NCBI RefSeq assembly: GCF_008801605.1
Contig: NZ_VZPJ01000001.1
Span: 1,054,001-1,118,000, forward strand
Direction of reading: 5' to 3'
Origin: Pseudomonas brassicacearum subsp. brassicacearum
GTDB taxonomy: Bacteria > Pseudomonadota > Gammaproteobacteria > Pseudomonadales > Pseudomonadaceae
Length of the DNA: 64,000 bases
Shown here: positions 25,132-32,581 of the stretch, in pieces
Position numbering within the stretch: the stretch's first letter is position 1
How the letters are laid out: each line of letters begins with the position of its first letter
The notes under the pieces: model-generated
Databases searched by the model: none
What the model was told of the DNA's origin: nothing
The model's input: only the letters and a program-made list of their open reading frames with translations
Translations under genes and position numbers: made by a program

Positions 25132-25491
25132 TCAAGCAGCGATCCCGATCAACAGCCCATAGATGCACAGGTGCGCGTCATGCAGGCGCTGGTAGTAGGT
25201 GTCACGCCCGCAGCTGCAATGGGCATACTTCAGGCGCATGTCGGTGTCTTGGTTGCAGTAGTGCTCTCGCACGATTTGCTCATGCACCGGATCGAGATGT
25301 TTGGTCACGATCAGCTCAATATCCAGAGAACCTTCCAAGGGCGCACGGAACGCCCGCCGGCCTCGAATCAGTTGCCCATTGCTCTCCATCATCATGGCAA
25401 CCATGTTCCCACCGGCGAGCCCGCCTGCACTGAGGTCGCTATGCAGCTCCTCGGCCCATTTACGCAGCCGCGCATCGATTTCCTTAATCAT
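25132..25491 (-). CDS. Antitermination protein Q-like
   Basis: A 119-residue protein. The N-terminal helix IDARLRKWAEELHSD and the C-terminal segment EQIVREHYCNQDTDMRLKYA...CGRDTYYQRLHDAHLCIYGLL resemble antiterminators whose C-terminal part is a sigma-region-4-like DNA-binding fold. It lies directly before the late operon and its leader terminator, as Q does, and overlaps the primase gene end by 8 nt. It should let RNA polymerase pass the terminators of the late unit. The family is recognised from pattern only. Confidence 0.7.
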   Translation of the reverse strand: MIKEIDARLRKWAEELHSDLSAGGLAGGNMVAMMMESNGQLIRGRRAFRAPLEGSLDIELIVTKHLDPVHEQIVREHYCNQDTDMRLKYAHCSCGRDTYYQRLHDAHLCIYGLLIGIAA

Positions 25492-27703
25492 CGAAACATG
25501 GCTCCTGAATCGGCTGGACTTTCAGGTTCGATGCTCCACCCCAATCTTTTGGCCTCTTGTAACCCCAGGGCCGGACGCCGCTCTTAGGCAATGCGGATAG
25601 CCGGACCTTACGCCAACCCAACCGGTGCATGATCGCCCCAACGCGCATCTGTTCAGGCTTGCCCCAATGTCCGTAGTCCAGCTTCAAAGCCCCAAGCAAA
25701 ATGTCTGTGCCGGTCGCCGTCTCTCCAACCTGATACTCCTCGAGCCAAGTCAGAATGGGGCCTTCCCACTCATCCACCACAAAGCGCTCTTCCTGAGCTT
25801 CAGCGAACAGTGGCGCCTCCTCCCGGTTAACCCACCAGATATCGCCAGACTGATAGCAAAACATCGCCTCGGCCCACAGCTGGTCACGGATTTCGCGCAA
25901 CTGGTCCAGATCCACCTTGGTACAAGCCACCGGCCAATAACGCCGGTTGCCCGTGGCATCCTTCAGGTACTCGTCCTGGTTCGTCGTACCCACGAAAACA
26001 CACTGGCGTGGCACGTCCATCGTTCTGCGGCCATAGCTCTCGCGGTAAGTGTCCGTCGAGGCCGAGAAGAACTGCTTCGCCTTGGTGGACTCGGCCTTGT
26101 TGAAACTGTCCAGCTCCCCCAGCTCAACGATCCACTTGCCGCGAATCGCCTGGAACCCATCCTTGTCGCCCAAGGCGAAGGGGGTATCCATAAACCAGGC
26201 ACCACCCAGCACCGACATGGCCGTGGATTTACCGGCGCCCTGTGCGCCTTCGAGGATCATCACAGAGTCAGCCTTGCAGCCCGGCTGCATCACCCGGCCG
26301 ACCGCCGACACCATCCAGCGCTTACCGACCTTGGAGCTGTAATCCGTCGGGGCTACGCCCATGATGTCTGTCAACCAGGTGTCGAGCCGGGGTACCCGAT
26401 CCCACTCCAAGCCATTGAGATAATCGCGTACCGGGTGAAAGGCATGGTCGTGTGCAACAACACTGACAGCCTCAATAACACTGCTCGCCTTGACCCGCAG
26501 GTTGTATTGTTGCGCGAGCCACTTCATGACCAGCATGTCATCAATGTCAGCCCAATCGCCGACACCGCCGCCATACGGGGCAGCACGCAGCTTGACGATC
26601 TTGGAGCTGAACGCACTGAAGCCAATCACACCGGCCCAACGTTCATCGTTGCCCAGGATCAGCTCGACGTTTTGCATGTGCGCGATCAACATGCCGTTTT
26701 CCGTGCGAGCCAACTGGTCTTTCCAGCCACCCGCTGCAGGAGGCTTCACGACCGCCAGAACCTGGCGGCGCACCGCCTCCAATCCTTCAGCACAGTGCAG
26801 GTCGTTGAAGTCGGTCCACTTGTCCTCTCGCTCCCCCGAAAAGATCGGACCTACTACCTGACCACCCACAACCGTAGCCGCGTTGTTGGCTTTCTCTTCA
26901 CCTGGGTTCCAGGGCTCGCCATTAGGGCGCTTGGTTTTCCAATCATCATCCCGGCAGATGATGATTGAACGCCCCGGGAACCGCTCGCGCATTGCCTTGG
27001 AGACCGTCATGAGGTTGCCCGCATCAAAGGCAATGGCGACCGTCAACGAGGTCGCCATGTGCAGGCTCGCACCGGTGGCGTAGCCCTCACACACCAACAC
27101 TGGCTCGCCCGGTTCAGGGTGCGGACCAATGAGGTGGAAGGCACCTTCCTTCGCCATCCCATAGGGCCAGTAAGACTTGTCGCGGCCGGTGTCCTCTTGC
27201 TTCTCGGGGAATATCACTTGCAACCCGACGATCTGGTCCCGAGCGTTTTGCATGGGCACTAAAACCGCGCCGGAGCGCGGGGCATAACGAACGCCCAGAC
27301 CCACGATCTGCTTTCGATCCAGATAGGCGCTACGGCCTTTCTCGGGCATCCGCTTGAACAAACCAGCGGCACGGTTAGCCGCTCGACGGGCAGCGTTGGC
27401 AGCCTTCTCAGCGGCCTTGCGCTTGGCCTCCTCCTGCCGAGCGCGCATGACTTCTCGCTCTTCAGGCGTCATCCGGCCAGGCTTAACTTTGATCTTTTGC
27501 GTTTCCCCTGTACGCCAGTCGCCGAACGCACCGAAGATCAAAGTTTCGCCCTTCTCGGTATGGTGTTCGTGTAGAACGTACCAGCCGTTTTTCTCTTTGC
27601 CCTTATCCAGGGTGGTCTTGCATCGAGTCAGCTTGCCGTAAATCAGCGGCTGCGCGGGCTCCAGACCGAAGTCCGCAAATTGATTCAGCACGTCATCGAG
27701 CAT
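25484..27703 (-). CDS. Replicative primase-helicase (Toprim N-terminus, VirE/SF3-like ATPase)
   Basis: A 739-residue replication protein. A basic Ala/Arg/Lys-rich linker at about 85-115 is followed by a Toprim-type primase core (LVCEGYATGASLHMA about 205-220, IIICRDDD about 247-254). The C-terminal virulence-associated-E-type ATPase has Walker A ILEGAQGAGKST, Walker B KWIVELGELDSF and sensor FVGTTNQDEYLKD. The combination both primes and unwinds phage DNA, as P4 alpha does in another arrangement. The ATG at 27703 has GGGAGG upstream. It overlaps the zinc-finger gene and Q. Confidence 0.92.
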   Translation of the reverse strand: MLDDVLNQFADFGLEPAQPLIYGKLTRCKTTLDKGKEKNGWYVLHEHHTEKGETLIFGAFGDWRTGETQKIKVKPGRMTPEEREVMRARQEEAKRKAAEKAANAARRAANRAAGLFKRMPEKGRSAYLDRKQIVGLGVRYAPRSGAVLVPMQNARDQIVGLQVIFPEKQEDTGRDKSYWPYGMAKEGAFHLIGPHPEPGEPVLVCEGYATGASLHMATSLTVAIAFDAGNLMTVSKAMRERFPGRSIIICRDDDWKTKRPNGEPWNPGEEKANNAATVVGGQVVGPIFSGEREDKWTDFNDLHCAEGLEAVRRQVLAVVKPPAAGGWKDQLARTENGMLIAHMQNVELILGNDERWAGVIGFSAFSSKIVKLRAAPYGGGVGDWADIDDMLVMKWLAQQYNLRVKASSVIEAVSVVAHDHAFHPVRDYLNGLEWDRVPRLDTWLTDIMGVAPTDYSSKVGKRWMVSAVGRVMQPGCKADSVMILEGAQGAGKSTAMSVLGGAWFMDTPFALGDKDGFQAIRGKWIVELGELDSFNKAESTKAKQFFSASTDTYRESYGRRTMDVPRQCVFVGTTNQDEYLKDATGNRRYWPVACTKVDLDQLREIRDQLWAEAMFCYQSGDIWWVNREEAPLFAEAQEERFVVDEWEGPILTWLEEYQVGETATGTDILLGALKLDYGHWGKPEQMRVGAIMHRLGWRKVRLSALPKSGVRPWGYKRPKDWGGASNLKVQPIQEPCFDD

Positions 27704-27920
27704 GACGAGCCTCCCGCATCTCATCGATGGACTGACAGTTCACACACTGCGTGCAGCCCTGCTGGGCCAGTCGCCGCGCCTCGGGGATCGGATCGTCACA
27801 GCTTTCACAGAACAACAACGAATGCCCAGGCAACGCCGGCTTGAACGCACTGCGAGCAGCAAGCGCCTGATCGATTCGCTCCTGTACCAAGTCATTGGCG
27901 AAATCAGCAATATCAGCCAC
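27693..27920 (-). CDS. TraR/DksA-type zinc finger protein
   Basis: A 75-residue protein with FCESCDDPIPEARRLAQQGC...CVNC near the C-terminus, the four-cysteine zinc finger of the TraR/DksA family, preceded by one helix. Phage and plasmid TraR proteins bind the RNA polymerase secondary channel and mimic DksA with ppGpp. The start is GTG at 27920, overlapping the CII stop (GTGGCTGA) with GGGGTGA upstream. It overlaps the primase gene by 11 nt. Confidence 0.87.
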   Translation of the reverse strand: MADIADFANDLVQERIDQALAARSAFKPALPGHSLLFCESCDDPIPEARRLAQQGCTQCVNCQSIDEMREARHAR

Positions 27921-28431
27921 GGCCGTCACCCCGCGTTGTGTGGTTGACGTACGTGGCGCGGTTGAACAATCCCAGCAGCCCCTGGATACCTCGAAACACC
28001 TGCAGACGAATTGCGGCCAGCTCGTGATCGCTGACCACCCCATCACCAATGCTCTTGGCCCAGGTATCGGCCAGATCGGCCACCTGCCGGAAATACTCGG
28101 CGAGGCCGATGGTCAGGGTTTCCGGCATGTCAGTGGTGTACACCTCAGACAGTTCGTGCCAGATCGTATCGCCGACCAAGGCATGCACCGCATCCAGGAT
28201 GCGCCTGTCCTTCGTCAGTTCGAGGATCTCGCCAAACTCTTGAATGTTCACCGAGTGGCTGGGGTGCGTGGGAGACAGCTTGTGCTGCAGCGTGGTGGGG
28301 TTGCGGCCGGTGGTGGCGGCGATTGCAGCGGCGCCGCCAGGGTAATCCCGTGCGGCATGGTAAAGCGCCAAATCGAGCGGCAGGACTTCCCGCTGTGCTC
28401 GTTCGACGCAACTCAGAGCGATTCGGCTCAT
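27913..28431 (-). CDS. CII-like phage regulatory protein (CP76 family)
   Basis: A 172-residue regulator with an N-terminal helix-turn-helix (LALYHAARDYPGGAAAIAATTGRNPTTLQHKLSP, about 20-53) and a helical C-terminal part, the layout of the phage CII/CP76 group. It follows the Cro-like gene in the same transcript and could favour lysogeny or act in early gene control. AGGA lies 8 nt before the ATG. Confidence 0.85.
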   Translation of the reverse strand: MSRIALSCVERAQREVLPLDLALYHAARDYPGGAAAIAATTGRNPTTLQHKLSPTHPSHSVNIQEFGEILELTKDRRILDAVHALVGDTIWHELSEVYTTDMPETLTIGLAEYFRQVADLADTWAKSIGDGVVSDHELAAIRLQVFRGIQGLLGLFNRATYVNHTTRGDGRG

Positions 28432-28530
28432 GGCATTATTCCTAATAAGTTGCCAGTGCCGCGCGACATGCAGTGGTGATACATTTGCCGCGTGGCTTGA
28501 AAGGGCCCAAACGCCGGCTAGATCTTAGGG

Positions 28531-28760
28531 ATCGATACCGGCACCGTGCCGGGGCGAACAATCCGTTGTTCACCCCTGGCGCAACAGCTGCCCAATCTGT
28601 GGTGGAAAAGGCAGCAACACCAAGGCTTCCGAGCCTTGGGAAAGCGCGATAAAGGGAGGTGGTTTGCATGTGGTGTGCCCGCCTACCTTTTATCGCGACC
28701 CGGCAGCGCTGTGGTGGTGCGTGCCGGGAGGAACTGGGCGACCTTTAGGTCGCCTTTTTT
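28531..28760 (+). ncRNA. Candidate structured non-coding RNA between cro and cII
   Basis: Seven stem-loops follow each other in 230 nt: 28538-28552; 28551-28576 (GAACAA-TCCG-TTGTTC with outer GGGG/CCCC); 28587-28615; 28620-28639 (perfect 8-bp stem, TCCG loop); 28646-28696 (17-18 bp); 28699-28728; and the terminator 28737-28754 followed by six T. A possible promoter precedes it (TTGAAA 28497, TAGATC 28519, 16-nt spacer). The T-run is on the plus strand, opposite to cro and cII. Several G-U or compensated positions in the long stem favour RNA structure. I do not recognise the family. An antisense regulator in the style of lambda OOP is one option. Confidence 0.55.
28737..28760 (+). terminator. 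Intrinsic terminator on the plus strand next to cro
   Basis: Stem GGCGACC / GGTCGCC with a TTTA loop and six T residues, ending 10 bp before the 3' end of the convergent cro-like gene. No plus-strand protein gene upstream explains it, which supports the structured RNA. Confidence 0.8.
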
Positions 28761-28769
28761 CTATCTATG

Positions 28770-29003
28770 CTACGCAGCCCTATTTCGTATGGCCGACTCG
28801 GTGATGCCAAAATGCTCCAGAACCTCGGAAAGTGAGACCTTGCCCTCGCTCTCGCGAGCCAAAGATTTGATCAATGAAACACTTGGATCTTTGCTGGCGT
28901 ATTTGACGTGCACGCGTAGATAGCTAGTCGCAATCCGAGATCGCCTCGCATAGGCGGCGAGCATCTCCGCATTCAACTGATCAATGTAGTCACGTAATTT
29001 CAT
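28770..29003 (-). CDS. Cro-like repressor (YdaS-type helix-turn-helix)
   Basis: A 77-residue DNA-binding protein. The helix-turn-helix lies in the C-terminal half (VSLSEVLEHFGITESAIRNRAA), with KLRDYIDQLNAEMLAAYARRSRIATSYLRVHVKY before it. The ATG at 29003 has GGGAGG upstream. It faces the CI gene across a 97-bp operator region, with its -10/-35 overlapping an operator, so it is the first gene of the lytic transcript. Confidence 0.82.
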   Translation of the reverse strand: MKLRDYIDQLNAEMLAAYARRSRIATSYLRVHVKYASKDPSVSLIKSLARESEGKVSLSEVLEHFGITESAIRNRAA

Positions 29004-29022
29004 GGTTTGCCCTCCCGACACA

Positions 29023-29080
29023 AAATTAACCTCAAAGGTTGTTTTTTGCAATACCCAAGAGGACATTCACCTACAGGGTT
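29023..29080. promoter_or_regulatory. Right operator region: leftward early promoter and two CI/Cro operators
   Basis: On the minus strand TTGCAA (29046-29051) and TAATTT (29023-29028) are 17 nt apart and drive cro. The 13-bp palindromic operator AACCTCAAAGGTT (29028-29040) fills the spacer. A second, weaker site CACCTACAGGGTT (29068-29080; ACCT and GGTT half-sites kept) lies nearer the CI start and may control CI itself. The same operator recurs at 30913 and 30944. Confidence 0.8.
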
Positions 29081-29100
29081 AATCGAGCCAGAATTGGCGA

Positions 29101-29748
29101 ATGAAAATCACAGAAACCAGACTTCAGAATTTCCGTCGACTACTCGCAGAAAAAAATCTGCGTTTGACCGATGTCGCTGAGCTTCTAGGGAAAGCCCCTG
29201 CCCAGATCAGCGCGTTTGGGGGGAAAAACCCTACTAAAGGTATTGGGGATCAAATTGCCAGGGAAATCGAGAAAGCCCTTCACCTACACGAGGGATACCT
29301 CGATATGCCCTTTGGACTCGGGGAATTTAACAACGCGACTTTGATTAGCCTTACAGGACGTAAATTGCCAGTTATGGGTTCAATCGCCGCCGGCGCTTGG
29401 TGCGAAACAAACGCTTTTTTTGATCCACGTGACGCTGAAGAATGGATTGATGCTCCCGGCCCTGTGGGGCCGCGAGCTTTTATCCTACGTGTCGAGGGCA
29501 TGAGCATGGAGCCTAAGTTTCTTGAGGGAGACAAGATAGTTATCGATCCTGCTCTTGAAGCACTGCCGGGCCATTTCGTTGCGGCTAAGCGTACAAGTGA
29601 TCAAGCTGCAACTCTCAAACAATTGAGGCAGGAGGGAGGAGAGCAGTTTCTATACGCTCTCAATCCAGATTGGCCCGACCGAATTATAAAAATGAGCGAA
29701 GAATGGAGTATCTGCGGTCGCGCACGGTGGAAGATCTCTGATCTTTGA
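29101..29748 (+). CDS. CI-like repressor with self-cleaving S24 peptidase domain
   Basis: A 215-residue lysogeny repressor. The N-terminal helix-turn-helix is LRLTDVAELLGKAPAQISAFGG (about 20-41). The Ala-Gly cleavage site is A97-G98 in SIAAGAW, the catalytic Ser is 135 in VEGMSMEPKF, and the Lys is about 173 in TLKQL. RecA-stimulated cleavage should link induction to DNA damage, as for LexA. No strong ribosome site is visible before the ATG (AATTGGCGA), which suggests low expression. It probably binds the AACCTCAAAGGTT sites on both sides. Confidence 0.93.
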   Translation: MKITETRLQNFRRLLAEKNLRLTDVAELLGKAPAQISAFGGKNPTKGIGDQIAREIEKALHLHEGYLDMPFGLGEFNNATLISLTGRKLPVMGSIAAGAWCETNAFFDPRDAEEWIDAPGPVGPRAFILRVEGMSMEPKFLEGDKIVIDPALEALPGHFVAAKRTSDQAATLKQLRQEGGEQFLYALNPDWPDRIIKMSEEWSICGRARWKISDL

Positions 29749-29784
29749 TCGAGTCTATCAAGGCAATTGGAGTGCACAAATAGA

Positions 29785-30861
29785 ATGCTCGAAAATTTAA
29801 AACACATAAAAAATCCACTAACCTTAATTTCTATATTTGCTGGAGCAGCAGAACTTGGCGGAGCTGCTGTACTCCCCTTCATCTCCGAATCCAATCAAGA
29901 ATTATACATATATTTTTTAATATTCTTCCCTATCTATACCGTGACACTTTTCTTTGCCACGCTGAACTTTAATCATCGAACCTTATATGCACCTTCTGAC
30001 TACAAAGACGAAAATAATTTTGTCGCACAATTTGGAAGAGCAACAGCTGAAGAACTGGTCAGGAAGCTAACAGAAGAAACAAAAGAGGTTCAGGCAGACG
30101 CGAAGGAACATAGTACAACGCAACAGAGCCCGCCAGCCACTGAGACGAGTAATCATACTGACGCAGGTGACAAACCTGAAGCATCACAACCATCTCCGTC
30201 ACCTGAAGCCCAGAAGACGACAGATGGTGGTGACTCCAACCAGCCAGATAATCCTCCCGCCGACGATGCATCTCACCCCAGCGACGGGCTCGGAAAGCTG
30301 AACGAGCCTAACAAAGGCAACAAAGTTGATCAAACTTCCTTTGATGAACGCTATTATAAAGACTTGAAACTGCCTGAGCTATCTAGGCTTGACCCTAAAT
30401 ATATGGATCTTATGGAGCCATATGAAAGGGAACATCAAAAGCTAATGGCGAACGTTGTCTTAATTGAAAAACTCGCTATTAGCAAGCTCTCCGAAGAGCT
30501 AAACATAAACTTCAAAGAGGATGTGACCTTTCGACCCAGCGGATCAACCGTCAAATATGTTTTCGACGCCGCAAATTATTCGAACCAAGAAGCACAAGTC
30601 GTCGAAGTAAAGTTATTCACTAATCGCTTCGACCCTAAACGCTTTCTTAAGACACTAGAAAAAGCCCACAACCTAAGCCGTACGTTTACTTCACTGGGCA
30701 GACTTACGATGCACCTGGTTATTGTTCTGGAAAGGATGAACCTAGATCCATGGGAAATACGGGATCGCATGAAGGAAGTGACCAGTGATTACGGTTTCGA
30801 CATCTTTATCCACATTACCACTACAACTGATCTTCAAAAGGCTGACCCCATCTTTTACTAA
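29785..30861 (+). CDS. Membrane-anchored protein with possible PD-(D/E)xK nuclease-like domain (cargo)
   Basis: A 358-residue protein of unknown family. Two membrane segments (about 12-32 and 41-61) are followed by a long low-complexity Pro/Ser/Asp/Glu-rich linker (about 95-185) and a folded C-terminal domain (190-358). In that domain KYVFDAAN with Asp 261 and VVEVKLF with Glu 274 and Lys 276 have the spacing of a D...ExK nuclease core, followed by an amphipathic helix and strands. This is a suggestion, not a family match. It is AT-rich and lies directly downstream of CI, a common place for genes expressed by the lysogen that exclude other phages. I choose the ATG at 29785, with GGAG 12 nt upstream. 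Confidence 0.75.
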   Translation: MLENLKHIKNPLTLISIFAGAAELGGAAVLPFISESNQELYIYFLIFFPIYTVTLFFATLNFNHRTLYAPSDYKDENNFVAQFGRATAEELVRKLTEETKEVQADAKEHSTTQQSPPATETSNHTDAGDKPEASQPSPSPEAQKTTDGGDSNQPDNPPADDASHPSDGLGKLNEPNKGNKVDQTSFDERYYKDLKLPELSRLDPKYMDLMEPYEREHQKLMANVVLIEKLAISKLSEELNINFKEDVTFRPSGSTVKYVFDAANYSNQEAQVVEVKLFTNRFDPKRFLKTLEKAHNLSRTFTSLGRLTMHLVIVLERMNLDPWEIRDRMKEVTSDYGFDIFIHITTTTDLQKADPIFY

Positions 30862-30884
30862 TTCTCATTCTCATTCTCATTCTC
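30861..30884. repeat. Hexanucleotide tandem repeat (ATTCTC)4
   Basis: Four exact ATTCTC units begin at the last base of the stop codon of the cargo gene. The repeat lies between that gene and the left operator. Its number could vary by slippage, but it does not alter a reading frame. Confidence 0.9.
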
Positions 30885-30912
30885 AACAACGGTCATACCT
30901 ACCAATCAAAGC

Positions 30913-30961
30913 ACCCTCAAAGGTTATTTATTCTTGATTTATTAACCTTTGAGGTTATATT
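30913..30961 (+). promoter_or_regulatory. Left operator region: rightward early promoter and two operators
   Basis: TTGATT (30934-30939) and TATATT (30956-30961) are 16 nt apart on the plus strand. The operator AACCTTTGAGGTT (30944-30956), the exact reverse complement of the site at 29028-29040, fills the spacer. A second copy with one mismatch, ACCCTCAAAGGTT, lies at 30913-30925. It mirrors the promoter at 29023-29051 and should be repressed by CI. Confidence 0.8.
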
Positions 30962-30996
30962 TGTCTCACTCTTCCACCACAGAGCGAGGCAAAACC

Positions 30997-31173
30997 ATGC
31001 ACACCACAGCATCCCTGCATATCCATCCGGCCGTTGCCGATCTATCCCGCATTTTCGAAGTCAGGCGCTTAGCCCGCGTTTCCGGCTGCACCTTCATTCC
31101 GTCTAAACCCAAGCAACAGGCCCGTACCGCGCCGACTTCCTTCGATCCAAACGATGGAGGCCGGGCAGCATGA
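30997..31173 (+). CDS. Small early phage protein, unknown
   Basis: A 58-residue basic protein (MHTTASLHIHPAVADLSRI then VRRLARVSGCTFIP) starting at the ATG at 30997, with GAGGCAAAACC upstream. It is the first gene after the left early promoter and overlaps the next gene by four bases. No domain is recognised. First-in-operon genes of this type often act against host functions, but nothing in the sequence shows that here. Confidence 0.7.
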   Translation: MHTTASLHIHPAVADLSRIFEVRRLARVSGCTFIPSKPKQQARTAPTSFDPNDGGRAA

Positions 31174-31754
31174 GCAAATTCCTGATCGACAACCGCACAC
31201 TGACATTACTCAGCGCCCAGGTGAACCTGAGCGGGACTTTCAATCACACCCTTCGACGTTTGTATCGACGCGATGTGTTGGCGTTTCGGCTGAAAGTTGA
31301 ACGCAACAAGACTGACAGCACCTTCACCGTTGAGCTGGGCTCAGAGCGCCACACGCTGACCGTGTCCAACACCAAAAAGACTCACCTGAAGCTCGCCGAC
31401 TTCATTGAGGAGGTGGTCAACGGCCCCTCTGACCTGACAGGCGAACCCCAGTCGAAACGACATGCTGAACGCGAGTACGGCGCTTTCAGTAGCCAGCAGC
31501 GAGAACAGGTTTTCAGACTGGTTTCCACAGGCGGGTTTATCGACCTGGACCTGGGCTTTGAACTGCCGATCCGGCTCGCCGTGCACCGCACACGTACACG
31601 CTCGGGCATCACCGTAGTCATGAGCATCGGCGTCAAAAGCCCGCGTACCAAGTGCTTCACCGTGTACGGCACCGACGCCGAGATGTACGAGCAGGTTTGC
31701 GAATCCATCAACCACCTGGCTGCGCTGGCGACACCCGCCGCGCACGCAGCATAG
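31170..31754 (+). CDS. Early phage protein, unknown
   Basis: A 194-residue protein with alternating polar and hydrophobic stretches that suggest a β-rich fold (FRLKVERNKTDSTFTVELGSE, LPIRLAVHRTRTRSGITVVMSIG). Basic overall, no membrane segment, no cysteine cluster. It overlaps its upstream neighbour by four bases, so the two are co-translated. Family not recognised. Confidence 0.78.
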   Translation: MSKFLIDNRTLTLLSAQVNLSGTFNHTLRRLYRRDVLAFRLKVERNKTDSTFTVELGSERHTLTVSNTKKTHLKLADFIEEVVNGPSDLTGEPQSKRHAEREYGAFSSQQREQVFRLVSTGGFIDLDLGFELPIRLAVHRTRTRSGITVVMSIGVKSPRTKCFTVYGTDAEMYEQVCESINHLAALATPAAHAA

Positions 31755-31764
31755 GAGGGCTGAC

Positions 31765-32049
31765 ATGGAGCGCAATCTCGAAAAGACCGCCAAGCACTTT
31801 GGCCTGACCCGCCCCACCCTGATCAAGCTCATGCGCGAGAAGGGTCTGCTCACCGACCGCAACCTGCCGGCGTTCCCCGTCCGCGACCGTGAATACCTTC
31901 GGGTCAAGGACAGCAACTGGTACCACGACACGCTGGGCATGCAGTACAGCCAATCGACACGCGTCCGGCAGGCCGGCATCCCCTGGCTAGCAGAGCAACT
32001 GGGCCTCGACCTTCCTGCCATCCCGGCAGACAACCGTGACGTGGCCTAG
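31765..32049 (+). CDS. KilAC-domain protein (phage antirepressor C-terminal domain)
   Basis: A 94-residue protein made almost wholly of a KilAC-like domain: NLEKTAKHFGLTRPTLIKLMREKGLLTDRNLPAFP forms the helix-turn-helix-like core, and YLRVKDSNWYHDTLG...VRQAGIPWLAEQL completes it. In antirepressors this domain follows an N-terminal Ant or Bro domain, which is missing here, so it is a stand-alone form. GGAGGGCTGAC precedes the ATG. It may interact with CI or with DNA. Confidence 0.8.
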   Translation: MERNLEKTAKHFGLTRPTLIKLMREKGLLTDRNLPAFPVRDREYLRVKDSNWYHDTLGMQYSQSTRVRQAGIPWLAEQLGLDLPAIPADNRDVA

Positions 32050-32212
32050 GGAATACGCCCGCCAGATCATCGCCCTACGCACCCGAGAGGAGCGCAACGC
32101 CGCGCTCCTTGAGGTGCCGGAGCATCTGCGCGAGCTGACCAAACGCCACTGCCTGAATGCCTGGAACCACCCGGCCCGATTCAAAACGCATGGAGAGCCG
32201 AAAGCCTCATGA
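32036..32212 (+). CDS. Short early phage protein (GTG start), unknown
   Basis: A 58-residue product starting with GTG at 32036 inside the end of the KilAC gene and ending in a TCATGA overlap with the next gene. The sequence (TWPREYARQIIALRTREERNAALLEVP, then ELTKRHCLNAWNHPARF) is amphipathic and looks like a genuine protein, and the codon choice is GC-rich at third positions, like its neighbours. The gene fills a gap that would otherwise interrupt a tightly packed operon. Function unknown. Confidence 0.65.
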   Translation: MTWPREYARQIIALRTREERNAALLEVPEHLRELTKRHCLNAWNHPARFKTHGEPKAS

Positions 32213-32538
32213 GTAACCGACCTCAAAACCCGCTGCGCCTGATGCCAGCACCGGAGACGGCCACCGTCGAGCTGCTGTATCGCACCTTCGGCGACGTGCT
32301 TATCCCCCTCGAAAAGCTGCGCGTGCAGTACTTCCGCAACCTCAACGAGCAGTCGTTTGCAGCCGAAATCACCAGCGGCCGCATTCAACTGCCCGTGACC
32401 ACGCTGGACAGCAGCCGCAAAGCACCGAAGTACGCGCACATCCGCCACGTCGCGGCACTGATCGACATCCAGGCCTACAAGGCCGACGAAGTCCACGCGA
32501 AGGCCCAGGCCGACGCAACCGAAGAAGTCCAACCGTAA
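32209..32538 (+). CDS. PrtN-type (pyocin activator) regulator 1
   Basis: A 109-residue protein. VELLYRTFGDVLIPLEKLRVQYF...LNEQSFAAEITSGRIQLPV...HIRHVAALIDIQAYKA matches the pyocin-activator (PrtN) family, a winged helix related to excisionases. In P. aeruginosa PrtN switches on pyocin genes after DNA damage. In prophages such proteins act as activators or excisionases. A second member is encoded at 34210. Confidence 0.78.
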   Translation: MSNRPQNPLRLMPAPETATVELLYRTFGDVLIPLEKLRVQYFRNLNEQSFAAEITSGRIQLPVTTLDSSRKAPKYAHIRHVAALIDIQAYKADEVHAKAQADATEEVQP

Positions 32539-32581
32539 CGGCTGCCACCACCAGCCACACAAACCACCAGGAGCACACCAC

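Noticed and set aside
28442..28669. A 75-codon minus-strand frame ending 10 bp before the cII start
   Set aside because: It has no good ribosome site and lies entirely in the hairpin-rich region; its pattern is better explained by RNA structure. It cannot be fully excluded without homologues.
30861..30884. (ATTCTC)4 as a phase-variation switch
   Set aside because: Unit length is a multiple of three and it lies after the stop codon, outside the promoter core, so no on/off switching is expected.
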